A stretch of DNA of 64,000 nucleotides from contig JACKAP010000006.1 in assembly GCA_020635015.1 (NCBI GenBank), positions 62,001-126,000 of the forward strand, in the 5' to 3' direction. Both the position numbers and the translations under genes were made by a program. This document shows positions 1 to 8,284 of this stretch, one piece after another. This DNA comes from Calditrichia bacterium (GTDB lineage Bacteria > Calditrichota > Calditrichia > RBG-13-44-9 > J075). The notes under the pieces were generated by a model. The model did not search any database, was not told the origin of the DNA, and was given only the letters and a program-made list of their open reading frames with translations. The stretch's first letter is position 1. Every line of letters starts with the position of its first letter.

Positions 1-284
1 AGCTTTTTCTGGATATCAAAGACAATATCCTTGGGGTAGGCATGCTGGATACCTCCCGGGGTAGGGCAACGCTCCTTGGCCGGAATGCGCGAGCCGTCCG
101 GGCAAAACCAGAAAATGCCCTGGTACGGGCCCCGGGAATCTTTCTTGAAACTCTGGATGATATCGGGCAGATCTTTCATCTCCTGGGCCTGCAGCCTACC
201 AGATAAGGGAAACAACATGACGGCCAGGATGGTTGTTGCAAATAATCCGGTAAACCGTTCAGAAAAGAGTTTGAATAGGACCAT
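1..284 (-). CDS. N-terminus of a secreted protein, possibly PEP/pyruvate-binding-domain family (partial)
   Basis: An open frame starts at an ATG at 284 on the minus strand and runs off the left edge, so only about 94 residues are visible. Residues 1-34 look like a signal peptide: basic start, a hydrophobic stretch around residues 13-28 and an A-Q-A-like end. The mature part begins MKDLPDIIQSF and contains GPYQGIFWFCPDGS, then a Cys and GGIQHAYPKD. I associate this WFCPDG...GGxQH pattern with the N-termini of exported proteins that carry a C-terminal PEP/pyruvate-binding (PPDK-like) domain, but that domain is outside the window, so the family name is tentative. It is transcribed leftwards, away from the EamA gene. 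Confidence 0.5.
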   Translation of the reverse strand, partial: MVLFKLFSERFTGLFATTILAVMLFPLSGRLQAQEMKDLPDIIQSFKKDSRGPYQGIFWFCPDGSRIPAKERCPTPGGIQHAYPKDIVFDIQKK

Positions 285-409
285 GTCAGCTCCATTAAGA
301 TGATTCAGAAAAACGCTCAATGCACTTTTCCTCAACGGGAAAAGCAGGTATATCTCAATATACTAAATCAGGCTCACCCTGTCAAAAAAAAGCATGCATT
401 TCAACATGT

Positions 410-1340
410 TTAGTCTCTAGGCCCGCTCCGTTGCCAGCTTCGAAACTTCCGATAATATTGACGGATACGGGTCAGGGTGATACCGGCGAAGATCAGCAGC
501 GCCCCGGCAACCGTGCGCCAGGTGATGGTCTCATCCAGAAAGTACCATCCTGTCAACAGCGCCACAACCGGGGTAATATAGATAATAAACGACAACGTGA
601 TCGCACTCATCCGTTTCAACAACGAGTAATATGAAACGAAAGCGACCGCAGAACCAAAAATCCCCAGATATAACACTGCCAGAACCGCCGGCAGCGTAAA
701 ATCGAGCGCCGTAAGTTCCCCCCGCCACCAGGCGGCGGCGCCCAGGGCGACGATGCCCCAGATCATCTGGTGCAGGGTGAGCGGCACCGGTTTGACCTCG
801 GCCAGGTGTTTCTCTACGATCACGATCGACAACGCCCCGGCCAACGCCGAGAGTACGATACCGGCGGAGGCCCAGACGATCATCGGGTGAAAGTCGGTCA
901 TCAGCAATTGATCCTGGAAGATGGTCAATATCCCGCCGAATCCCAGCAGCAGCCCGGCAAAGCGCGACCATTGAAAAGGTTCGTTCTTCAGCACAAAGTT
1001 GGAGATCAGTCCGGTGAAGATCGGGAAGGTGGCGAAAAAGATCGCGGTCACCCCGGCATACAGATATTGCTCGCCCCAATAGATCAGACCGTAGTCGAAC
1101 AAGTAGAGCAGAATCGACGAGGTGAAGATGTGCCGGCGCGCCCCCGGCGGCAGCGCCAGCGAAATCCTCCGGATCCGGGCATAGCCATAGAGCAGCGCGA
1201 TCGCCACCATAAAGCGCAGCATTGCCCCGGCAAACGGCGGAATGCCGCTGAGGGAATATTTGATAGCGATCCAGTGGTGGTTCCCAAAGCAAGCTGAGGA
1301 AGACGAAGGTCGCAATATCGGTGAGGCGGGTGGTATTCAT
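410..1340 (-). CDS. EamA/DMT-family permease, apparent frameshift near its N-terminus
   Basis: A membrane permease of the drug/metabolite transporter superfamily with ten predicted helices in two EamA halves. The long frame (from about 1315 to the stop at 410) carries nearly all of the protein, including IAIKYSLSGIPPF and YLGIFGSAVAFVSYYSLLK. The family's usual start, a helix ending in LLWGTTW, is found in a different frame: ATG at 1338-1340 gives MNTTRLTDIATFVFLSLLW, after which the frame must shift near 1271-1284 to reach WIAIKYSL. The net shift equals one extra or two missing bases. Either the assembly has an indel here, the gene is damaged, or translation starts later and loses the first helix. 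Substrate cannot be told from sequence. Its upstream region is a repeat array. Confidence 0.8.
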
Positions 1341-1466
1341 ATGGGTTGATGGGTGAATGGGTGTATGGGTGAATGGGTGAATGGGTTGATTGGTGTCGGT
1401 GCGTAGGGTAGGGTCGCGACCCTACCCTACTGCCTCCGTTTTTCCTCATTCCCCCATACACCCATG
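1341..1466. repeat. Composite inverted repeat, ATGGGTTR family, with nested 28-bp palindrome
   Basis: Forward units ATGGGTTG/GGGTGA/ATGGGTGT fill 1341-1391, and reversed units (CCCCCATACACCCATG) end the element at 1451-1466. Between them lie a perfect palindrome (1403-1430) and a CCGTTTTTCC tract that also occurs in the core of the copies at 3.6 and 9.7 kb. The element lies between the divergent EamA and Rrf2 genes. Confidence 0.75.
1403..1430. repeat. Perfect 28-bp palindrome, copy 1
   Basis: GTAGGGTAGGGTCG followed by its exact reverse complement. The identical 28 bp occur again at 19097-19124. Could form a 14-bp cruciform or RNA hairpin. Confidence 0.9.
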
Positions 1467-1538
1467 AACGATCTCCAAAGAGGCAAAAATTAGCTCGTAA
1501 ACCGGAAGTAAACCAATCCGAAAAAATTAAATTTATCA

Positions 1539-1567
1539 TTGACAGTTTTGGTGTTTGGGTTTATATT
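1539..1567 (+). promoter_or_regulatory. Sigma-70 type promoter of the suf locus
   Basis: TTGACA at 1539-1544, a 17-base spacer and TATATT at 1562-1567: a perfect -35 and five of six -10 bases at optimal spacing. Transcription would begin near 1574, just upstream of the first operator-like palindrome and about 80 bases before the Rrf2 start codon. Confidence 0.75.
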
Positions 1568-1579
1568 GAAACGATATAC

Positions 1580-1592
1580 GACAAAATTTGTC
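1580..1592. promoter_or_regulatory. IscR/Rrf2-type operator, box 1
   Basis: GACAAAATTTGTC is a near-perfect dyad and is followed by GGGTTTTAAAAT. The same dyad plus trailing sequence recurs at box 2 (1633-1645). It covers the predicted transcription start, so a bound regulator should repress. Confidence 0.65.
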
Positions 1593-1632
1593 GGGTTTTA
1601 AAATAGAAAACATTTTTTTTGATCAAAAACAA

Positions 1633-1645
1633 GACTAAATTAGTC
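1633..1645. promoter_or_regulatory. IscR type 1-like operator, box 2
   Basis: GACTAAATTAGTC matches the core of the known IscR type 1 consensus (GACT, five AT-type bases, AGTC) and is followed by GGATTTTAAAAT. It lies 10 bases before the Rrf2 start codon. Together with box 1 it suggests autoregulation of the suf locus by the Rrf2 protein in its [Fe-S] form. Confidence 0.7.
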
Positions 1646-1655
1646 GGATTTTAAA

Positions 1656-2137
1656 ATGCTTAAGTTCAGTAAAAAAGTCGAATACGCCCTGATATCGATG
1701 CTTTACATGGCCAAGCGGGAGGATGGCGAATTGACCACCAGTCGGGAATTGTCGCAACATTTCAATATTCCCCAGGAACTGGCGGGAAAAGTGCTGCAGA
1801 GCCTGGCTCGCACCGGATGCATCGCCTCGGTGCAGGGGGTAAAGGGGGGTATCAACTGGCGTCGGCGCCGGAATTGATCAACCTGACGGCGGTCATCACA
1901 GCGGTGGACGGGCCGATCAAGGTGGTCAATTGCGTGGAAGAGCCCGGGCAGTGCGGCTGCGACCAACTGCGCTACTGCAACATGCGTAACCCGATGGAGA
2001 TGATCCAGTCGAAATTGATCGAGTTTTTCAATGCGATTACCCTGAAAGACCTGCAGACCAACCTGGCGGCTTTCAACCTGAGCGAGGCGATTCAGAAAAA
2101 TGCAGCAAATGTTACCTTGAATTTTAAATCGAATTAA
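1656..2137 (+). pseudogene. Rrf2/IscR-type Fe-S regulator, coding frame broken or -1 frameshifted at 1844-1849
   Basis: The N-terminal winged helix (residues 1-64: MLKFSKKVEYALISML..., recognition region SLARTGCIASVQGVKG) is in one frame and the rest in the -1 frame. Reading A_AAG_GGG with a -1 slip at 1841-1847 joins them as VKGGYQLAS, the Rrf2 family motif, and gives a 160-residue protein, normal for the family. Cysteines at about 93, 100, 102 and 108 of the joined product fit an Fe-S-sensing Rrf2 protein such as IscR or SufR. Without the slip translation stops at 1877. So this may be a one-base loss in a G run, an assembly error, or programmed frameshifting. It sits 20 bases before sufB and below two IscR-like operators, so its role as regulator of the locus is well supported. 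Confidence 0.8.
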
Positions 2138-2157
2138 TCTGAGAGAGGTCTACCAAC

Positions 2158-3615
2158 ATGAGCAACGAAAATCACAGCGAACAGGAGATTATCCAAAGTC
2201 GCATTAAAAGCGAGTATAAGTGGGGATTTACCACCGACATCGAAATGGATACGGTCCCGAAAGGGTTGAATGAAGACATCGTGCGTTTAATCTCCCTGAA
2301 GAAAAATGAGCCGGAGTGGATGCTGGAATGGCGTTTGAAAGCGTTTCGCCACTGGCAAACCATGGCGGAGCCGCACTGGCCCAATGTGAAGTTCCCGCCG
2401 ATCGATTACCAGGATGCCTATTACTACGCTGCACCGAAACAGCAGAAGAAGCTGGAGAGCCTCGATGAGGTGGATCCCAAACTGCTGGAAACCTTCGAGA
2501 AACTGGGTATCTCTCTGGAAGAGCAGAAACGCCTGACCGGCGTCGCGGTGGATGCGGTGATGGACAGTGTGTCGGTTGCAACCACCTTCAAAGAAGAGTT
2601 GGCCAGCAAAGGCATCATTTTCTGCTCTTTTTCGGAAGCGATCCAGCACCATCCCGATCTGGTGAAAAAATATATGGGAATGGTCGTGCCCTATACCGAC
2701 AACTTTTTTGCCGCTCTCAATGCCGCCGTGTTCACCGATGGCTCATTTTGCTACATCCCGGCCGGGGTACGCTGCCCGATGGAGCTGTCGACTTATTTCC
2801 GGATCAATGCCGCCAATACCGGGCAGTTCGAGCGTACCTTGATCGTGGCGGAGGCCGGCGCCTACGTCAGCTACCTGGAAGGCTGCACCGCCCCAATGCG
2901 CGATGAAAACCAGCTTCACGCCGCGGTGGTGGAGTTGATCGCCCACAAGGACGCAGAAATCAAATACTCTACGGTGCAAAACTGGTATCCCGGCGATGAA
3001 GAAGGCAAGGGCGGGATTTATAATTTCGTGACCAAACGCGGGGTCTGTCTGGAAGAGAATGCCAAGATCAGCTGGACCCAGGTAGAGACCGGCTCGGCGA
3101 TCACCTGGAAATATCCCAGCGTGATCCTGCAGGGCGACAATTCGGTGGGTGAATTTTATTCCGTGGCCCTGACCAATAACCACCAGCAGGCCGATACCGG
3201 CACCAAGATGGTGCATGTGGGGAAAAACACCAAGAGCACCATCATCTCAAAAGGGATCTCCGCCGGGGTCAGCCAGAATTCTTACCGCGGGCTGGTGAAG
3301 GTGCACAAAGGCGCCCGCAATGCCCGGAATTTTTCGCAATGCGACTCGCTGCTGATCGGCGACCGCTGCGGCGCGCACACCTTTCCCTACTTGGAAATTC
3401 AGGATCCTACCGCCAAGGTGGAACACGAAGCCACCACTTCTAAGATCGGCGAAGACCAGATTTTCTATTGCAACCAGCGCGGGATCGGCACCGAAGACGC
3501 CATCGGAATCATCGTCAACGGGTATTGTAAAGAGGTGTTCAAAGAACTCCCGATGGAATTCGCAGTAGAAGCGCAGAAACTGCTGGCAATCAGCTTGGAA
3601 GGCAGTGTGGGGTGA
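2158..3615 (+). CDS. sufB: Fe-S cluster assembly scaffold protein SufB
   Basis: SufB is the scaffold subunit of the cytosolic SufBCD complex, on which new Fe-S clusters are built with sulfur from SufS/SufU. The 485-residue length is normal. The C-terminal beta-helix signature is intact: QCDSLLIGDRCGAHTFPYLE with the conserved Cys near 395, and VEHEATTSKI with the His-Glu pair near 423. The YIPAGVRCPMELSTYFRIN region also matches. The start has a good GAGAGG ribosome site ten bases upstream. It follows the Rrf2 gene by 20 bases, so it shares that promoter. An ATGGGTTR repeat begins just after its stop and separates it from sufC. Confidence 0.97.
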   Translation: MSNENHSEQEIIQSRIKSEYKWGFTTDIEMDTVPKGLNEDIVRLISLKKNEPEWMLEWRLKAFRHWQTMAEPHWPNVKFPPIDYQDAYYYAAPKQQKKLESLDEVDPKLLETFEKLGISLEEQKRLTGVAVDAVMDSVSVATTFKEELASKGIIFCSFSEAIQHHPDLVKKYMGMVVPYTDNFFAALNAAVFTDGSFCYIPAGVRCPMELSTYFRINAANTGQFERTLIVAEAGAYVSYLEGCTAPMRDENQLHAAVVELIAHKDAEIKYSTVQNWYPGDEEGKGGIYNFVTKRGVCLEENAKISWTQVETGSAITWKYPSVILQGDNSVGEFYSVALTNNHQQADTGTKMVHVGKNTKSTIISKGISAGVSQNSYRGLVKVHKGARNARNFSQCDSLLIGDRCGAHTFPYLEIQDPTAKVEHEATTSKIGEDQIFYCNQRGIGTEDAIGIIVNGYCKEVFKELPMEFAVEAQKLLAISLEGSVG

Positions 3616-3620
3616 GAATC

Positions 3621-3710
3621 GTGAATGGGTTAATGGGATGATGGGGAAAAACGGACATCGCGAGCAAAAGTCTTTAACCCATTAACCCATACACCCATTA
3701 ACCCATTAAC
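3621..3710. repeat. Composite inverted repeat, ATGGGTTR family, between sufB and sufC
   Basis: Forward arm 3621-3648 (GTGAATGGGTTAATGGG...), core AAAACGGACATCGCGAGCAA (3647-3666) and reverse arm AACCCATTAACCCATACACC from 3676 to about 3710. The core reappears in reverse orientation at 9759-9784. It lies inside the suf operon, starting six bases after the sufB stop. Confidence 0.85.
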
Positions 3711-3752
3711 AAGAATCTAAACATCAACTCAAATAAGCGAGAGAAACACATC

Positions 3753-4514
3753 ATGATTTCAATTAAAGATTTGCAAGTCGCAGTAGAAGGCAACCTGATT
3801 TTGAAAGGTGTCAATCTGGAAGTGAAGCCGGGAGAGGTGCATGCCATCATGGGGCCGAACGGTTCCGGGAAGAGCACCCTGGCCAATGTGCTGGCCGGCC
3901 GGGAAGAGTATGAAGTAACCGGCGGCGCGGTAAGCTTCGAAGGGAAAGATCTCTTGGAGATGGGCCCGGAAGACCGCGCCCGGGAGGGGTTGTTTCTGGC
4001 TTTCCAATATCCGGTGGAGATCCCCGGGGTCAGCAACGTCAACTTCATGAAGACCGCCGTGAACGAGATCCGCGAATACCGCGGCCTGGAAAAGCTCGAC
4101 GCCATGGAATTCCTCAGCCTGGTGAAAGAGAAAATGCGCCTGGTGGAGATGGATGAAAAATTCCTCAGCCGCTCGGTCAACGAAGGCTTTTCCGGCGGGG
4201 AAAAGAAACGTAACGAAATTTTCCAGCTGGCGGTGCTGGAGCCGAAGTTGGCAATTATGGATGAAACCGACTCCGGCCTGGATATCGACGCCCTGCGCAT
4301 CGTGGCCAACGGAGTGAACAAGCTGCGCAGCAAGGAGCGTTCTTTTGTGGTGATCACCCACTATCAGCGTCTGCTCAACTACATCGTACCCGATTTCGTG
4401 CATGTGCTGGTCAACGGCAAAATTGTAGAATCCGGCGGCAAGGAGCTCGCTCTGCAACTGGAAGAACACGGCTACGACTGGATCAAAAACGAGCAGGCAG
4501 CGGCGACGCTTTAA
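3753..4514 (+). CDS. sufC: Fe-S cluster assembly ATPase SufC
   Basis: The ABC-type ATPase of the SufBCD complex; its ATP cycle reshapes SufB and SufD for cluster assembly. All nucleotide-binding motifs are present: Walker A GPNGSGKS (residues 34-41), the family-typical ABC signature FSGGEKKRNE near 150, Walker B LAIMDETDSGLD and a switch His in VVITHYQRLL. The 253-residue size is typical. SufC differs from transport ABC proteins by having no membrane partner, and here it lies between sufB and sufD. The start codon follows GCGAGAGAAACACATC, which gives a purine-rich ribosome site. Confidence 0.97.
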   Translation: MISIKDLQVAVEGNLILKGVNLEVKPGEVHAIMGPNGSGKSTLANVLAGREEYEVTGGAVSFEGKDLLEMGPEDRAREGLFLAFQYPVEIPGVSNVNFMKTAVNEIREYRGLEKLDAMEFLSLVKEKMRLVEMDEKFLSRSVNEGFSGGEKKRNEIFQLAVLEPKLAIMDETDSGLDIDALRIVANGVNKLRSKERSFVVITHYQRLLNYIVPDFVHVLVNGKIVESGGKELALQLEEHGYDWIKNEQAAATL

Positions 4515-4555
4515 TCAAGATAAACCGGAATATTTAAGCGCAGGTGACATTTACA

Positions 4556-5890
4556 ATGAGCAAGCATAAAAAAATAGAAACAAATGACATCAAGGACTGG
4601 TACCTCGGGCGCTTCAGCGCATTCGAGAACCACCTCAACGGCAGCCGCGACATTCCCTTCCATGCCGTTCGCAAAAATGCCCTTTCCACATTCTCCGCTC
4701 TGGGATTCCCTGGCCGGCGCGACGAAGAATGGAAATATACCAACATCGCTCCGCTGCTGAAACATCAGTTTGGGCTGGCCGGGGAAGTGGGCAATGTAAC
4801 TGAGGAAACCCTCCGCCCTTATTTGTTTGAGGGGTTGGAAAACAATCGGGCGGTCTTGCTGAACGGGCGTTATTCGGAGGCGCTGTCCAACTACCGCACT
4901 GCGGCCAGGGGGGTGATCGTATGCAGCATGAAAACCGCTCTGAAGCAGCATGCTGCGCTGGTGGAACCCCATCTGGGCCGTTATGCCCGCCTCGAAGATG
5001 AAGCGTTTGTAGCCCTGAATACCGCTTTTGTCAATGACGGGGTGTTTGTGTATGTGCCGGATGATACCGTGGTAGAGGAACCGCTGCATCTATTGTTCCT
5101 CTCCGATGCAACGGCGCACAGCTTCTTCACCAGCCCGCGCATCCTGCTGGTGGCCGGAAAAAATAGCCGGATGAAGATCGTGGAAACCCACAACGGGCTG
5201 GGCGATCACGCCTACTTCACCAATGTGGTGACGGAAGCGGTGAACGGCGCCGGCGCCAAAGTCGATTATGTCAAGCTGCAGGATGAGCGGCCGAACGCGT
5301 ATCATATTTCTCATCTCCAGGCCCATCAGGAAAGAGACAGCAATTTTTCTTTCCTCAATTTCGATATCGGCGGGAGGCTGGTGCGCAACAATCTCAACCT
5401 CGCCCTCAAGGCGGAAAATTGTGAAGGCCACCTGATCGGGTTTTATATCGGCGGCGGCCGGCAGCATATCGACAACCACACGGCGATCGATCACGCCATG
5501 CCCAACTGCTTCAGCAATGAGCTTTATAAAGGCATCCTCGGGGGCAAGGCCAGCGGGGTTTTCAACGGCAAGATCTTTGTGCGCCAGGATGCTCAAAAGA
5601 CCAATGCCTATCAAAACAACAAGGCCCTGCTGCTCTCCGATGATGCGACTATCAACAGCAAACCGCAGTTGGAGATCTTCGCCGATGATGTGAAGTGCAG
5701 CCACGGCGCCACCGTCGGGCAGTTGGATGATGAAGCCCTGTTCTACCTGCAGGCCCGGGGCATCCCGAAAGCGAAAGCCCAGGCAATGCTGCAGTATGCC
5801 TTTGCCAGCGACGTATTTAATTATATCCCGCTCGAAAGCGTGCGGGAAAAGATTGATCAGCTGGTGCATGAGCGATTTGACAATATATAA
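4556..5890 (+). CDS. sufD: Fe-S cluster assembly protein SufD
   Basis: SufD is the SufB paralogue that completes the SufBC2D scaffold and is needed for iron entry. I start it at the ATG at 4556 (MSKHKKIETND), which follows AGGTG at a good distance; a GTG 12 bases upstream is in frame but poorly placed. The protein is about 444 residues. Family features include the early GFPGRRDEEWKYTNIAPLL, and in the beta-helix core VFNGKIFVRQDAQKTNAYQNN and SHGATVGQLDDEALFYLQARG, with the conserved His of the C-terminal motif. It starts about 40 bases after sufC and is followed by sufS within 13 bases. Confidence 0.96.
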   Translation: MSKHKKIETNDIKDWYLGRFSAFENHLNGSRDIPFHAVRKNALSTFSALGFPGRRDEEWKYTNIAPLLKHQFGLAGEVGNVTEETLRPYLFEGLENNRAVLLNGRYSEALSNYRTAARGVIVCSMKTALKQHAALVEPHLGRYARLEDEAFVALNTAFVNDGVFVYVPDDTVVEEPLHLLFLSDATAHSFFTSPRILLVAGKNSRMKIVETHNGLGDHAYFTNVVTEAVNGAGAKVDYVKLQDERPNAYHISHLQAHQERDSNFSFLNFDIGGRLVRNNLNLALKAENCEGHLIGFYIGGGRQHIDNHTAIDHAMPNCFSNELYKGILGGKASGVFNGKIFVRQDAQKTNAYQNNKALLLSDDATINSKPQLEIFADDVKCSHGATVGQLDDEALFYLQARGIPKAKAQAMLQYAFASDVFNYIPLESVREKIDQLVHERFDNI

Positions 5891-5903
5891 ATCGAGAGTT
5901 AAG

Positions 5904-7178
5904 ATGAATTCAACCCGCATTGAGGAAACGATGGTGCACCCGAAAGCGCCGCCCTCCGGCCGTTATGATGTCGATAAGATCCGCGCGGATTTTCCGATTC
6001 TGAGTATGGAGGTGCACGGAAAGCCCCTGGTATTCCTCGATAATGCCGCATCCACCCAAAAACCCCGGGCAGTGATCGATGCCGTCGAGCGTTATTACCG
6101 GGCGGAGAACGCCAATATCCACCGCGGCGTGTATTATCTCAGCGAGGTGGCCACGAAGAAATACGAGGACGCCCGGCAGACGGTGCAGCAGTTCCTCAAC
6201 GCCGCTTCTACCCGGGAGATCATCTTCACCAGCGGCACCACCGACAGCATCAATCTGGTAGCGGCGGCTTACGGCCGGAAGTTTATTAAGGAAGGCGACG
6301 AGATCATCATCTCCACCATGGAGCATCACTCCAACATCGTGCCCTGGCAGATGCTCTGCCAGGAGACCGGAGCGAAGCTGAAGGTGGTGCCGATCGATGA
6401 CAACGGCGATATCATCTTCGAAGCCTATGAAGCCCTGTTTTCTCCCCGTACCCGCCTGGTGGCGATGGTCTATATTTCCAATTCGCTGGGCACGGTCAAT
6501 CCGGTCAAGGCGGTGATCGATACCGCTCATCAGCACGGGGTGCCGGTGCTGCTCGACGCCGCCCAGGCGGTGGCCCACCAGCCGGTGGATGTGCAGGCGC
6601 TGGATTGCGATTTTCTGGCCTTCTCCGGCCACAAGATCTTCGGGCCGACCGGGGTGGGAGTGCTTTACGGCCGGGAGAAAATCCTGGAGACTATGAATCC
6701 CTACCGCGGCGGGGGCGACATGATCCGCAGCGTGACCTTCGAGAAAACCACCTACAACGAGCTGCCCCATCGCTTCGAAGCCGGCACCCCCAACATGGCC
6801 GGGGTGATCGGCCTGGCGGAGGCGCTGAAATACGTGAATAGTATTGGCCTGGGGCGTATCAGCGCCTACGAGGAGGAAGTGCTCGCTTATGGCACCGAAG
6901 CGTTGCGCAGCATCAAAGAGCTGCGTCTCATCGGTACCGCTAAACGAAAGGCGGGGGCGATCTCGTTTGTGATCGACGGTCTCCATCCGCATGATATCGG
7001 CACCTGGGTGGACCGCGCCGGGGTGGCGATTCGTGCCGGGCACCACTGCACCCAGCCGGTGATGGACCGCTACCACATTCCTTCCACCTCGCGGGCGTCG
7101 ATTGCCCTCTATAACAAGAAGGAAGATTTTGATGTGCTGGTGGAGAGTTTAAAAAATATTATCGAGGTATTCCGCTGA
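5904..7178 (+). CDS. sufS: Cysteine desulfurase SufS
   Basis: A PLP-dependent, class V aminotransferase-fold enzyme that takes sulfur from L-cysteine and passes it as a persulfide to SufU. From the ATG at 5904 (MNSTRIEETMVHPK) it has 424 residues, slightly longer than usual because of a roughly 20-residue lead. The PLP-binding Lys lies in FSGHKIFGPTGVGVLYG, and the catalytic Cys in RAGHHCTQPVM near the C-terminus, typical for SufS rather than IscS. DNAASTQKP and TSGTTDSINLVA are also diagnostic. The frame stays open further upstream, inside sufD, but that extension has no family match. It overlaps the sufU start by one base. Confidence 0.96.
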   Translation: MNSTRIEETMVHPKAPPSGRYDVDKIRADFPILSMEVHGKPLVFLDNAASTQKPRAVIDAVERYYRAENANIHRGVYYLSEVATKKYEDARQTVQQFLNAASTREIIFTSGTTDSINLVAAAYGRKFIKEGDEIIISTMEHHSNIVPWQMLCQETGAKLKVVPIDDNGDIIFEAYEALFSPRTRLVAMVYISNSLGTVNPVKAVIDTAHQHGVPVLLDAAQAVAHQPVDVQALDCDFLAFSGHKIFGPTGVGVLYGREKILETMNPYRGGGDMIRSVTFEKTTYNELPHRFEAGTPNMAGVIGLAEALKYVNSIGLGRISAYEEEVLAYGTEALRSIKELRLIGTAKRKAGAISFVIDGLHPHDIGTWVDRAGVAIRAGHHCTQPVMDRYHIPSTSRASIALYNKKEDFDVLVESLKNIIEVFR

Positions 7179-7630
7179 TGGATGAATTAAAAGAGCTGTA
7201 TCAGCAAATTATCCTGGATCATAACAAAGATCCGAAGAATTACGGCAAGCTGGAGAAGCACAATCACGATTCCGAGGGGTTTAACCCGCTCTGCGGCGAC
7301 CGGGTGCATGTCTACCTGATGGTGGAAGACGGGCTGATCAAGGAGATCCGCTTCGAAGGTTCCGGCTGTGCCATTTCCAAAGCCTCCGCCTCGGTGATGA
7401 CCACCTTGCTGAAGGGCAAGACGGTGGACGAAGCCAAAGCCCTGTTCGCCCAATTTCAGAAGATGATCACTGCCGATGTGCATACCCCGCCGGATGTGGA
7501 AAAGGTTGGCAAGATGGCGGTCTTTGCCGGGGTGCGGGAGTTTCCCAGCCGCATCAAGTGCGCCGGGCTGGCCTGGCACACGGTTATCGCCGCAATCGAA
7601 GATCGTGACGAGGCGGTTACAACGGAGTGA
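7178..7630 (+). CDS. sufU: SufU-type sulfur-transfer protein
   Basis: SufU accepts persulfide sulfur from SufS with the help of a bound zinc ion and delivers it to SufBCD. The three metal-ligand cysteines are visible in NPLCGDRV, GSGCAISKAS and RIKCAGLAW, with the Asp of CGD. The spacer between the second and third Cys includes the SufU-type insertion (MITADVHTPPDVEKVGKMAV), which IscU lacks. The 150-residue length is normal. Its ATG overlaps the sufS stop (TGATGG), implying translational coupling and a 1:1 partnership. Confidence 0.95.
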   Translation: MDELKELYQQIILDHNKDPKNYGKLEKHNHDSEGFNPLCGDRVHVYLMVEDGLIKEIRFEGSGCAISKASASVMTTLLKGKTVDEAKALFAQFQKMITADVHTPPDVEKVGKMAVFAGVREFPSRIKCAGLAWHTVIAAIEDRDEAVTTE

Positions 7631-7645
7631 TGTTTTCCTCGGATC

Positions 7646-7762
7646 TCGTTCCACGCGGAGCGCGGAACGTAAAACCGACGCTCTGTGTCGAGTCAAAGGA
7701 AGTGTATCTACTGATGTGACGCAGAGCGTCACAACTTCATTCCACGCGGAGCGTGGAACGAG
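7646..7762. repeat. Three-part palindromic repeat between sufU and the DUF59 gene
   Basis: Two hairpins of the form GTTCCACGCGGAGCG(C/T)GGAAC lie at 7646-7669 and 7739-7762. Between them GACGCTCTG (7677-7685) and CAGAGCGTC (7722-7730) form an enclosing stem. The outer hairpins are near-identical copies of one another. Confidence 0.85.
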
Positions 7763-7792
7763 TACGACTACAAAAACAGTGAGAGTAGCGAT

Positions 7793-8113
7793 ATGTCCGA
7801 ACTCAACAAAACCGAACTGAAAGAGCACATCGTCAAAGTGATCAAAACTTGCTACGACCCGGAAATCCCGGTGAATATTTTCGAGCTGGGACTGATTTAT
7901 GACATCATGGTTGATGACAACGGCGTTGCCTTTATCAAGATGACCTTGACCTCCCCGGCCTGCCCGGCGGCCGGCACCCTCCCGGCGGAAGTGGAGCATA
8001 AGACCAAGATGGTCCCGGGCATCAGCGACGCCAAGGTCGAAATTGTCTGGGATCCGCCCTGGAATATGGAGATGATGAGCGAGAGCGCCAAGCTTGAGCT
8101 GGGGTTTATGTAA
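7793..8113 (+). CDS. DUF59/MIP18-family protein (SufT-like Fe-S maturation factor)
   Basis: A 106-residue single-domain member of the MIP18 (DUF59) family, whose bacterial members linked to SUF help insert Fe-S clusters into target proteins. Recognisable are the YDPEIPVNIFELGLIYDI motif, the conserved Cys in TSPACPAAGTLPAEVE, and VEIVWDPPWNMEMMSE near the end. Its position in the suf locus supports that role, though it is separated from sufU by about 160 bases of palindromic repeat. The ATG at 7793 follows a GAGAG tract. It lacks the extra domain of the longer SufT described in Staphylococcus. Confidence 0.9.
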   Translation: MSELNKTELKEHIVKVIKTCYDPEIPVNIFELGLIYDIMVDDNGVAFIKMTLTSPACPAAGTLPAEVEHKTKMVPGISDAKVEIVWDPPWNMEMMSESAKLELGFM

Positions 8114-8118
8114 GCTGT

Positions 8119-8213
8119 GTTGGTTGTTGGATTTTGGGTGTTGGCGATTGGTTATTGGCAAAGACTTTCTTGGATAACACCCAACAACCAACAACCAACA
8201 ACCAATAACCAAA
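8119..8213. repeat. Composite inverted repeat, TTGGTTG family
   Basis: Forward units (GTTGGTTGTTGG...GATTGGTTATTGG), core GCAAAGACTTTCTTGGATAA near 8158-8177, then reverse units CACCCAACAACCAACAACC to 8213. Related copies are at 16.87, 20.54 and 35.79 kb; two of them share the core as GGTCTTTGCC on the other strand. Confidence 0.85.
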
Positions 8214-8284
8214 AACTCTCAAAAATCATCCCACACACAAAATGGCAATCACAATCGAATTCATAAAAAAATGAGGAAATATCC

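Noticed and set aside
770..1297. Long plus-strand frame opposite the EamA gene
   Set aside because: Its composition (Gln, Arg and Gly rich) is that of an antisense shadow, and the EamA frame explains the region.
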